Below, piece by piece: positions 54,652-64,000 of a stretch of DNA of 64,000 bases. Within the stretch, counting starts at the first letter, position 1. The number at the start of each line of letters is the position of its first letter. Below the pieces are notes generated by a model that saw only the letters and a list, made by a program, of their open reading frames with translations, had not been told where the DNA came from and searched no databases. The position numbers were made by a program, and so were the translations under genes. Origin of the DNA: Epiperipatus broadwayi (Eukaryota > Onychophora > Udeonychophora > Euonychophora > Peripatidae); NCBI GenBank assembly GCA_028023455.1, contig JAQFVV010006641.1, positions 498,001 through 562,000 of the forward strand, written 5' to 3'.

Positions 54652-55725
54652 CTTTGAAGATACCTCATATAGTATTTTTTATACTTTCCATATTTTATAT
54701 TTATTACATGTATGATCCTCATGCAACATTGAAATTGTTCTCAATGTTATTTTTTTATGTTAACGCTTTTTTTTTCAGGGTTAATTTCAACAAGCTTGTT
54801 TATATAATACATTGATGACATTTTTACTATGTACCTGAGTATGGAATACTTAAATTTAGTTATTTATTGTAATATTTATTTATTGATTGATAAACATTTT
54901 TTTATTCTCATTTATCAATAATTTAAAGCTCAATCATTACAATATTTTCATTCACAGGAAAACAAATATACTCCAACAGTCCACTTTTGTATATCTATAA
55001 TTAAATATTCATATCTTTGCTCTCAAAATCATATACCTTTTTTTGAACTTTTTTAAATATTGTTATAATGTTCTACTTTAAGAAAGATAACTATACCAGA
55101 ATTATTTATTTATAATAATATGTAATTATTAATTAATGTAAGTGTATATAATTATTCTATTACAAATGCTTAGAATTTATAAAATATTTAGGATTGTTGT
55201 TGTTTTTTTTAAATATTCTTTAAGATATTTGAGTGCACCCTGTTATTCTCTTATTATGTATTGTCTGTAAGCAATCACATATTAATTATTTTTGTAAATA
55301 ATTAAAACAAATAATTGCAGCTAGTGGCATAAATTGCCCTGTTTATTATTTTCATTCTATTTTCTTATATTTATTACAAAAATTCTCTTTTCTAATACTT
55401 ACTTTGGAAACTTTATTATTATTATTATTACTACTTTTATTTTCACTAATTATTTTATGAGTCACTTGATAAGTATTACCTAAATTTAAGATGTTGTTCA
55501 AATGTTAAACAGTATTACAATATTTATATATATGAAATACAACAATTATTGCTCATAACTTGGGATTTAAAAATTAAAATGATTAATATAATAAGATTAG
55601 GTGTATGTATTTTTTATTCCTGTAACTGATTCACAGCCACTATAGCTAACAATCCACTACAAATAAGCTATTATTGAATTACACTAAATTAAATATTAAA
55701 TAAAGCATTAAAAACTGAACAACTA
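54652..55725. other. Unassigned AT-rich stretch
   Basis: No coding or RNA feature seen; a short (ATT)n is at about 55413-55430. Confidence 0.5.
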
Positions 55726-55762
55726 TTCATCACTGAGGTCAGTGCCTTCTTCAGCATTGTTC
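55715..55762 (-). ncRNA. Hammerhead-like remnant (weak)
   Basis: On the minus strand, CTGAAGA (55748-55754) is followed by an exact hairpin CACTGA/TCAGTG (55731-55744) and then GAA (55726-55728). This order resembles a hammerhead core like that near 28313. No convincing stem III, cleavage triplet or stem I was found. It may be the tail of a Penelope-related element. Confidence 0.3.
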
Positions 55763-57561
55763 TTTTAAAATAATCTGTTCAACGGGGAATTTATAGTTTT
55801 TTCTCTCCTTTTTCTGTTCCCCTATTCTTCTCTTTCTATCATTTTTTTCTCTCTCCAATCTGATATAAAGCAAATTAGTTGATTCATTTTATTGTTTAAA
55901 TCCAAGAATCACATTTTATATAGAGTTTATGTACAGTTATAACCAGAATGTAATTGTTTTTTTTTTCTTCTGCTAGAAAGAAAAAAGAAAGTTTTGATTA
56001 AAAACGAATTGAATTTCACTACTGTATATTTTATGAATGTGTTTGTACAGAATTTCATTTTAATTATTAAAATTATTAGATTTTCTTTTTATTACTTTTT
56101 TAATTTTTAAAACCGACAAGATAAAACGTCAAATGTTTTCGTGCTATTTTTTTTTTAAAGTATATTATGGCCAATAATAGAAGTCCATTCATAATTGATT
56201 ATCAATACAAACACTGCAAAAAAAATAGGCATTTTTTGAGATTTAAATTAATTTTGAATATAATTTATTAAAGTTTTAGACTTGTATTGTACATTTATAA
56301 AATATAAATTGAATGCAATATAATATCTTAAATTATAAAAAATATGAAACCTGATCTTTAATAATTTTCAAACTCATAATCAAAATAAAAAACAATGATA
56401 ATTAATTTGAAATGAAATAAAAATAAAGCGGAAACAAAAACAAAGATATTATAAATTTAAATGAGTTCGAAAAGTAAATATTAATTTTGTTTTTATAAAT
56501 AAATTTAAAAGAATTATATATGATCATGAGTGATCATATTTCATGCGGTGATAAAGTCGTGAGTTCAGGGATCACAGATCTGGAGTTTCATTCTTATTTG
56601 TGAATCAATTAAATTATATATAAATAACTTACTTTAAAAAAAAAAAAAAAAACTAGAAACATTGAAACAACGTCATAATCTATAGAAATAATGCTACTTG
56701 AAAATGTTAATGCTCAAAAAAAAAATTATAAAATCACCTTATCAGTATGCTGCAAAAGAGTTTGTATGATTTTAGTTGAACCTAAGATAATTTATTTTAA
56801 TATTATTATTATTATTCTATATAATCAAGGGAAAAGCTTGAGACTTTATAAATACAAATTATTCCAGTATTAGTTTAATAATAGGAAATCTGCAAATTCA
56901 CAACAATGAAATCTTATCTTCCATTGTTTAATTAATAATCACACACACAAGCTTATATATAGAAAGAGAGAAAGGAACATCTAGATTTATAAAATGGTGA
57001 ACAATAAAAGGCATATGTTAATTGATTAATCATGATATATTTATATGTCGTTTATGAAATATATTAACATATTAAATATCCCCATGATCTGAGTTTACAT
57101 CAAAGCTGCATAAAAATTTAAAATATTCATGTTCTATGCTGGTGTAGAATGGTTATTTCAAGTGGATAGCCTATAAGCAACCAAGTAATTATCAAAAAAC
57201 TAATCAACTCATAGGTATTTATCCCTAACTAGAAATTAAAGCAAGATGAAAATGCATTAAAACCTTCACCAACTTTAAAGAATCTCGAATAGTTTTCTTC
57301 AAGATTCAAGTAATTTTTTTTTAAGAGATGTTGAGAAATTATTTAATTTTTAGCATTTCCAAAGGAAAAAAAAATTATCAAACTATGACAGCGGCCTGTA
57401 AGTAAAAGTTTTAATATTTAATAGGATAGTTAGAATGATTGATTATGAAAAAACTGTCTTTAAAAACAATAATTATTTAATAACGTTTTGATTATTATAA
57501 TAAATATTTATTAAATTATATGTAGTGCACATTTACAAACAACGATGCAACTAATCTCTTG

Positions 57562-57647
<86 letters not shown>

Positions 57648-58419
57648 AATGAAGATATTACTTTACACCATCTGTAGGAAATATTATCCATATCAAATTT
57701 AATATAATTCAACTATAATATTTATTTTTAGTTTTTGAACATAGTCACATTTTTCACAAGTAACTGGATGTCTTGGAAAAATGTATAGTCAGTATATAAT
57801 GTTGTAAACAAAATATTTAATATATGATTCATAATATTAAACAAAACTAACTCTATTTTCTGTTTCAATTTATTATTGAAATTTGATAACGATTAATGCC
57901 TTCTCTGAATAAATTTTTATATCAGCTTGACATTTTTTTTTAATTCTTTAATTTTTGCCTCATTAAATTTCAGTTGCCATTATCGGTTTCTGCTTACCAA
58001 TCAAGTTTTTTTTTTTTTTTTTAATTATGATATCTAATTTTGTTTCACCTTTCTCTGCATATTTCTAAATTCTTTATTTAATTTTGTTTTTTTAATTGAA
58101 TTTTTTTATTATGATTTTTTTTTTTGTTTCAACAAGTCTTTATTTTAAAGTATTTAAAAATTGTTTTCTATTGTTTGCTTGAGATTCTGGGTATTATATA
58201 GTCTGAAACTAATGCTGCCAACAAAACACATGATTTTGAAACAGCAAACAGTTTAACTAATTTGGGTACTATTGATTCAAAATAATGGTTTCAACTATTT
58301 TGATATATTTAAAATTCAGATAAGACTGACTTCCTTTTTCATTAATCAATTAAACATTTTATTTATTTTTTATTATGAACACAATATTTGATTTTGTATA
58401 TAAGATTCCTATTTTCTCT
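55763..58419. other. Unassigned AT-rich stretch with (TA)n at 57565-57641
   Basis: The (TA)n is interrupted once near 57611. A small hairpin ATGATCATGAGTGATCAT lies at about 56520-56538. The open frame 56691-56873 shows no motif. Confidence 0.5.
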
Positions 58420-58497
58420 GTTGTCTGAATGGTTAAGTCTGCTTGTTTGTGAATATTTGTCTGTAAGGCTGTTGCATGTCAGGTTCAGAGCCAACTA
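58418..58497 (+). repeat. tRNA-like sequence (degenerate)
   Basis: TTGTCTGAATGGTTAAGTCTG resembles the D-arm region of Leu/Ser-type tRNAs, and AGGTTCAGAGCC about 60 nt later resembles a T-arm/B box. GTTG and CAAC could close the acceptor end. It is best read as a SINE or tRNA pseudogene. 58498-58808 holds only a short (TA)n at about 58562-58580. Confidence 0.4.
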
Positions 58498-58808
58498 AAA
58501 AAAACCATTACATTTGCACATGTCAAATTTACAAATGTCAAACAAGGTAATTCCACCAATAATATATATATATATATATTTTTTTACAAAGCATTTTATG
58601 CAAAGACAGTAATTTCTTCCTTATATTTAAAAGTCTTAAATTTTATTATGAATTCCACAAAGCAAACAACAATTTTTAATCACGATCAAGTACAGTTGGC
58701 AACAAGTAATTGAACATAAATACTGGAGCACTCTCTGAATGTTTGTTCATAATGCTATCAAACAAATAATATTGCATGTGAAAGGCTGAAACAATTTGTC
58801 ACATTAAT

Positions 58809-59174
58809 TTGTATAGTAAAATATTTTATTTAATTTACATTAAATCTTTTAAAAAAAATTTTAAGCAAACAATTAAAAAAACTATTACAAAAATGATGAC
58901 ATTTCATACACTGGGTAGAGAGTCAATTGAAATATTAGAGAGACCTACTGGCTTAAATAGGGCTGACAAAACACAACATATCCCAAATATGTGGAAACCT
59001 CTCATTTTATCTAATATTAATTTAAAATTAATAGATGAAAAAACTGAGGGAAATAAACATTTTGATAAGCCTCATATTATGAATGCTGAACTACTTCAAG
59101 CTAAATCTCATTTCTCATCTCACACTAAGTCATGTTATTGTTTGAGATCTAACAATTTTTCTCTCAAAAGTTAA
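58809..59174 (+). pseudogene. Penelope-like element, C-terminal fragment
   Basis: A 121-codon open frame starts at 58809 and ends at the TAA at 59172-59174. Residues about 37-65 read GRESIEILERPTGLNRADKT followed by HIPNMWKPLI. This matches the last conserved block of Penelope GIY-YIG proteins, 'REAIEI.R.P.GLNR.DG..L...WKPLL', and parallels the WKPLI ending of the copy at 26.1-28.1 kb. The start is an AT-rich leader without homology, and no RT or GIY-YIG core precedes it, so this is a 5'-truncated scrap. The remaining C-terminal half of the frame is not recognisable. Confidence 0.6.
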
Positions 59175-59290
59175 CCTTGATAATGGTGGTTGCTTGTTCA
59201 TGGAAATATAAGATTGTAATGCAAGATAATATACAGTTTTATCCCAAAAATAATAAATTATCTACATCATACAACCGAGGAAACATAAAA

Positions 59291-59321
<31 letters not shown>

Positions 59322-59452
59322 GCAAGTTATAAAATGTATAACTTGTTTTGTTTATCATATATATATATGTCAACAGATGGCGTTCTACCAAAAACACCGT
59401 CAAGCGTATGTTTACATAAACGTCAGAGCATGCATTCACTATCTCTAACTTT

Positions 59453-59512
59453 AATTTCACTTTCAGATCATAGTTTCAAGCTATTTGCTATTATCAGTGA
59501 AAGACAGGAATT
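59453..59512 (-). ncRNA. Hammerhead ribozyme, degenerate (copy D)
   Basis: Stem I CUUUCA/UGAAAG, stem II AGC/GCU and GAAA are present, and the triplet reads AUC. The core is CUGAUAA instead of CUGAUGA (G8 changed to A), so it should not cleave. Confidence 0.65.
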
Positions 59513-59849
59513 TTAGAAACTAGACTAAACACAAACTCTGAGCATTTATGAAACAGTTTCTATTCAGCTTGCAAGCGTGAATCTTTTAGACACATAATGT
59601 CTTCAAACTCAGCATAGCAAACCAGATAGCTATATGGGTCTGATCTCAGTTCAGCATCACCACATAGTAGAAGCCTCTGCAATATATATTATTGCTAGAA
59701 AGACCTCAAAGGTACATTTATGAAAAACAAAAACAAGTTAAAAACTTGCTAACGCTTGTATTTATGTCAACAGATGGCGTTCTACCAAAAACACCATCAA
59801 GTGTATGTTTACATAAACATCAGAGCATGCATTCACTATCTGTAACTTT

Positions 59850-59909
59850 AATTCCACTTTCAGATCATGATTTCAAGCTATTTGCTATCATCAGTGAAAG
59901 ACAGGAATT
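59850..59909 (-). ncRNA. Hammerhead ribozyme, type I, intact consensus (copy E)
   Basis: The 60-nt minus-strand sequence contains every required element in order. AAUUCC pairs with GGAAUU (outer stem I) and CUUUCA with UGAAAG (inner stem I). CUGAUGA is at 59888-59894. Stem II has AGC paired with GCU over a 5-nt loop, and GAAA is at 59871-59874. A 2-bp stem III is closed by a CAUG loop, and the cleavage triplet is AUC (59863-59865). Predicted cleavage is after C59863. The open end is stem I, which makes it type I, the form known from Penelope elements and metazoan retrozymes. The corresponding position in copy D is 397 nt away. Confidence 0.85.
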
Positions 59910-60188
59910 TTAGAAACTAGATCTAAACACAAACTCTGAGCGTTTATGAAACAGTTTCTATTCACCTTGCAAGTGTGAATCTTTTAGACACATAATGTCT
60001 TCAAACTCAGCATAACAAGTCAGATAGCTATATGGGTCTGATCTCAGTTCAGCATTACCACATAGTAGAAGCCGCTGCAATATATATCATTGCTAGAAAG
60101 ACCTCAAAGGTACATTTATGAAAAACAAAAAACAAGTTAAAAACTTGCTTTATATTATATATATATATATATATATAATAATAAATAT

Positions 60189-60221
<33 letters not shown>

Positions 60222-60234
60222 GAATTTAGAGTAT

Positions 60235-63100
60235 TATTTCTGAGAACTTTCACACATAAAATGTAATAGCTAAATAGCTGAAGTTTCAGTACAATCTACT
60301 GTAGGATGAAGTTCTCTCCAAGTTCAATCCATCTTCTGTGATCTTTAGCTTCTCTTCTCCATATCACCCCTGCACACTTTCTTATTGCATCCATCTATAT
60401 TACATGTGGTTTCATTCTGGGTCTTATGGAATCTCTTGGAATCCAATATAAGATATCAATTCTCCATCTATTATCAACTCTTCTAGCAATGTCTTCAGCC
60501 CAATTCCACTTCAGTTTTTTAATTTTTTAATGAGGTCAGTAACACCTGTTTGTTCTCTTACCCAGGTATTGTATTTTTGATCTCTTCTTGTTACTTCCAA
60601 TATGCATTTCTTTTTACGTCTTTCAGTGGTCTGAAGTCTCTAACCTGGTAAAATGAATTAATTAAAAACCTTCCTTTTTAAACACATAGGCATATTTACT
60701 TTTAGTATCAAGTTATTTCTACCAAAAGCACTCCAGAAAGTTTAATTCTATGATTAATTTCATCCATTATGTTTCCATCTGTATTAATAATGTACCAAGA
60801 TATTTGCAATTGTTAACTTCTTCTAACTCATTATAATCAATCTTTATTTCTATATTTTGAGAAAATTCATTAAACATTAAGTTAGACTTTTTAACATTTA
60901 CCTTTAGTCCTACTTTCCTACTTTCAGCTGATAATTCCTGCAACATTTCCTGCAGCAGCTAAAGCATTATTTGCAAAAACAACTACATCATCTGCAAAAT
61001 CTAAATGACTTAAATATTCTCTATTTACTTTTACTCTTTTATCTTCCCATTTTAATCCACAAAATCCTTCTTGCAGCACTGCTGTAAAAAGTTTTGGAGA
61101 TATGGAGACTCTCTCTCATACTCCCTTCTCAATGTTTACTTTTCCAATATCATTATGTAATCCAATTGTTGCTGTTGTATTTTTATAAATATTCTTTAAA
61201 ATATGAAAATATCCTTGATCTATACCTTGATGATCCAATGCTTTAATCACTGCAGAAATGTTTATAGAATCAAATGGCTTTTCATAATTTACAAGTCAAA
61301 AGCATAAAGCCAACTCATATTTATTTGTCCATTCTATAAAATCTCTCAATACCTGGATATGATCTACTGTATGAAAAACCACTTTTAAATTCAGATTGTT
61401 CCCTTAGTTGATTGAAATCCAATGTTCTCTGTAGATGAGTTGTAATTATCTTAGTAAAAATTTTATATAAAACTGATAAAAGGCTGATAAATCTGTAATT
61501 TCTAATATCTTCTTTATCACCTTTTTTAAATATTAATATTAATACTGCATTCTTCCAATCATCTTGTGCATCTTTATCATTTATACATTTGATATATTTA
61601 TTGCTTTGCTAAAAATATTATATTTCTTCACCTGTTTCTTTTAATATATCAATTATAATTCCATCATTACCTGGAATCTTTCCCTTCTTCATACATTTAA
61701 TTGCATATCTTACTTCTTTATTTAATATTTTGGGCAATTTGGAAATAGATATAGGAGGTATTTATTCTTTATTACTCTCAAATTTTTGATAAAAGTATTT
61801 TACCATTTTCATTATGTCATCTCTCTTTTTAGTAATAATTTCATCTTTTTTTCTTATTGCAGACATAAATTTTATACCAATTCCAAAATATTGGTCTACA
61901 CTCTTGAGACTTTTATTCTCTTCTAAAGCCTTTTTTCTGGTTCACAGTTCTACTTTCTTATATCATTTTCATCTCTTTTCCACACCATTTTACAAAATTC
62001 GAGACATTTAATCCTTTTTAGTGCATCATTTTTCTATAACTTCATATTTCTTTTTTTTTGTCATAAATTCTCTAATCCCAGTAGAAATTTTATTTGTCAA
62101 TTGCTGCTTTTTTTACCAGCTATCATTGTTGCAGTTTTTAAAAGTGTATCAGTTATTTTCATATTAATTTCATTTAAGTCTGAATCATGTTCAAAATCTA
62201 CTAATACTTGAAACCAAATTGTAAGTTCTAATTTAAATGCATTAGAATGTTTCTGAAAATTAGAAATATCAACTGTAAATATTGTTTTTCTTAATATTTT
62301 TTGTCTTTTTAGTTTTGCATTAACATCTATCTTACATCTTACTAATCGTTGATCACTTCCTGTGTTAAATTTATTAAGAACATTACAATCTTGAAATATG
62401 TATTTTCTCTTAGTCAAAATATAATTCAATTCTGCTGTACCTTCATTTGTATGTTTCCATGTCCATTTCCTTTTAACATTTTTTTTCAAAAAAAGAATCC
62501 ATAATATAAAGTTTTTCTTTCTCTGCAAACTCCACAAGTTTATGTCCTCTCTCATTTCTATTACCATAATCAAAATTACCTATATCACTTTCCTTTTTAA
62601 TTTGTTTACCAATTCTAGCATTCAAGCCTCCCATAACAATTTTAAAATGATGTTTACTCTGATCAAAAGCTTTTTGTACATCCATATAACAATCTTCTAT
62701 TACTTCATTACAATGAAAACTTGTTGGGGCATAAACCTGAATTATCGGCATTTGGTATCTGCTATTAAGTTGTATAACTAATCTTGCCACTCTGTCCAGT
62801 ATACCATCAATCTCTACAATGTTGTTCTTCCACTTGTTATTTATAATGAATCCTACTTCACTTGCATTTCAAATATGTGTGTCTTTATAATAGAGTACAT
62901 GTCCACTTTTAAAATCAATTGTCTCTTCACCTTTTCTTCTATCATCACAAAGTCCAATAATGTCCCATTTAATATAAGACAGTTCTTCTAATTCTTGCAA
63001 TATTCCTTCATTTGAAAGTCATCTGCAGTTCTAAGTATCTAAATAAATAGTCATTATCAAATCGCAACCTGTATCCAAAATCAGAGGATTCTTAGCACAT
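60235..63100 (-). pseudogene. RTE-type LINE relic: endonuclease and reverse transcriptase
   Basis: The minus strand encodes an APE-type endonuclease followed by RT, as in RTE-clade elements. From about 63040: SNEGILQELEELSYIKWDII and GLCDDRRKGEE, then NSRYQMPIIQVYAPTSFHC, FKIVMGGLNARIG and RKWTWKHTNEGTAELNYILT, and FNTGSDQRLVRCKI. The RT has FDSINISAVIKALDHQGI (about 61280-61225) and FADDVVVFANN with FADD at about 60987-60998. The C-terminal tail is KWNWAEDIARRVDNRW, then YWIPRDSIR and RWIELGENFILQ (60540-60290). This order and wording are typical of the family annotated as endonuclease-reverse transcriptase. Key endonuclease residues are lost: GDFN is GGLN and SDH is SDQ. Multiple frameshifts and stops lie between 62090 and 61300. 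The 3' end runs into (TA)n near 60225; RTE elements often end in short simple repeats. Confidence 0.85.
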
Positions 63101-63499
63101 CCTATACTTTTGGCCAACAATTGCTGCATCGGTTGGTGATTTTACAGCTTCCTGAAAATAAAGGCCATCATTTGTTTTTGTCTGTTGTAAATGTATATAT
63201 CTATTGGAAAAATATTTATCATTTACACAATCATTCATTCTCCTTTATCAGCCAACTGAGAAAAATGTCCATGGTGTTTTTGATCTTAAAATCAGATGTA
63301 AAAAGCCAATAAACTCATCATGCTGTCTATTGTGTGTTGGTGAGTATCCCATTCATGTTCATATAATATATGAATAATCACATAGTAATAACCACTGCAA
63401 CGACAAGAATGTATGGAGTTGACATTAGGAATTTGCCCTGCTCAGTTCCTTTAAGGCTTTCAAGAGGAATCAAAGTGTATCCTTTCAGTTAATAGCAAA

Positions 63500-63540
63500 C
63501 TTCTTTTTGCTGTCATATATATATATATATATGTAGGATT

Positions 63541-63607
<67 letters not shown>

Positions 63608-63615
63608 TAATCCCT
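63500..63615. repeat. (TA)n hairpin with 13-bp perfect arms
   Basis: GGATTACAATATA (63536-63548) and TATATTGTAATCC (63601-63613) are exact complements around a (TA)n tract. Another short (TA)n precedes at about 63515-63532. Confidence 0.92.
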
Positions 63616-64000
63616 AATTCCTACAATAGATTACAACTAAAACATGAAAGAAGAGTGAAAAAAATTGTAACCTCCTTATACCCTATGTTTAAGTCACACT
63701 TGCATAAAACGTGGCACATAAGATAATATTAATCAAACAAACAGAGTAAACATAAATATAAGAACACAGCAGACTGGCTATGATGAGAATGAGTATGCAC
63801 TAAAGACATTCTAGTACATTAACCTTAAATCTCTTGTATTCTAACACTACATATAGTACATTGATTCAGATAACATTTAATACATGATAGATAATAATAT
63901 TAAGAGACATACTTAACTGGAAATTATACGAGATGACTAATAATCAGGAAGATATATATTTAGTAAATATTCATGGTCTTAGCTGAATGAAATGAATCAT
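63616..64000. other. Unassigned AT-rich stretch at the window edge
   Basis: No gene or structured feature seen. Confidence 0.5.

Larger units (their letters stand above)
59369..60148 (+). repeat. Hammerhead-bearing ~400-bp repeat, near-dimer (units D and E)
   Basis: Two direct units with a period of 397 bp (GTCAACAGATGGCGTTCTAC at 59369 and 59766) belong to the same family as 1-1317, with clear but incomplete identity. (TA)n tracts lie on both sides. Each unit contains a hammerhead fold on the minus strand (59453-59512 and 59850-59909) and the self-complementary CAAGTTAAAAACTTG element at its end. No conserved ORF is present; the 60- and 73-codon frames here are repeats of one another by virtue of the tandem units. 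Confidence 0.9.

Overview
The window looks like gene-poor, strongly AT-rich animal DNA. It has long (TA)n and (ATT)n tracts, decayed non-LTR retrotransposons, Penelope-like elements, hAT transposase remnants and foldback elements. This mix fits a large invertebrate genome. A mollusc, perhaps a cephalopod, is my best guess, but it is an inference from repeat style and no host gene confirms it. I found no convincing host protein-coding gene. Every recognisable coding segment belongs to a mobile element and almost all are broken by stops and frameshifts.

Layout. 1-1317: copies of a ~400-bp repeat in inverted and tandem order. 2.4-3.8 kb: hAT transposase relic (-). 4.66-5.36 kb: Penelope GIY-YIG endonuclease fragment (+) between ~120-bp inverted repeats. 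6.98-9.6 kb: BED-type hAT transposase relic (-) split by a ~700-bp foldback element. 9.6-11.7 kb: 5'-truncated LINE (-). 13-14 kb: GT-rich degenerate repeats and (TA)n hairpins. 16.98-17.67 kb: foldback element with ~311-bp arms. 18-26 kb: mostly unassigned AT-rich DNA. 26.15-28.14 kb: Penelope-like RT plus GIY-YIG (+), then a tRNA-like segment and a hammerhead-like motif. 30.2-35.6 kb: near full-length LINE (-) with ORF1 (zinc knuckle), endonuclease, RT and terminal zinc motif. 37.4-38.4 kb: hAT C-terminal relic (+). 38.4-48.7 kb: mostly featureless. 48.7-50.8 kb: insertion with LTR-like signals. 51.2 kb: MITE with perfect 58-bp inverted repeats. 53.9-54.6 kb: piggyBac-like MITE flanked by TTAA. 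58.8-59.2 kb: Penelope C-terminal fragment (+). 59.37-60.15 kb: near-dimer of the same ~400-bp repeat as at 1-1317. 60.3-63.1 kb: RTE-type LINE relic (-).

The most interesting find is in the ~400-bp repeat shared by the two ends of the window. On one strand each unit carries a type I hammerhead self-cleaving ribozyme fold. The copy at 59850-59909 has every core element intact (CUGAUGA, GAAA, AUC cleavage triplet, paired stems I, II and III). Copies in the two clusters differ by a compensating base-pair change in stem I, which supports a selected RNA fold. Tandem units of 397-402 bp, each with a hammerhead, match the architecture of metazoan retrozymes: small non-autonomous elements thought to move as self-cleaved circular RNAs, perhaps using Penelope-type machinery. 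Penelope relics occur at three places in this window, so a possible helper family is present, though every copy here is dead.
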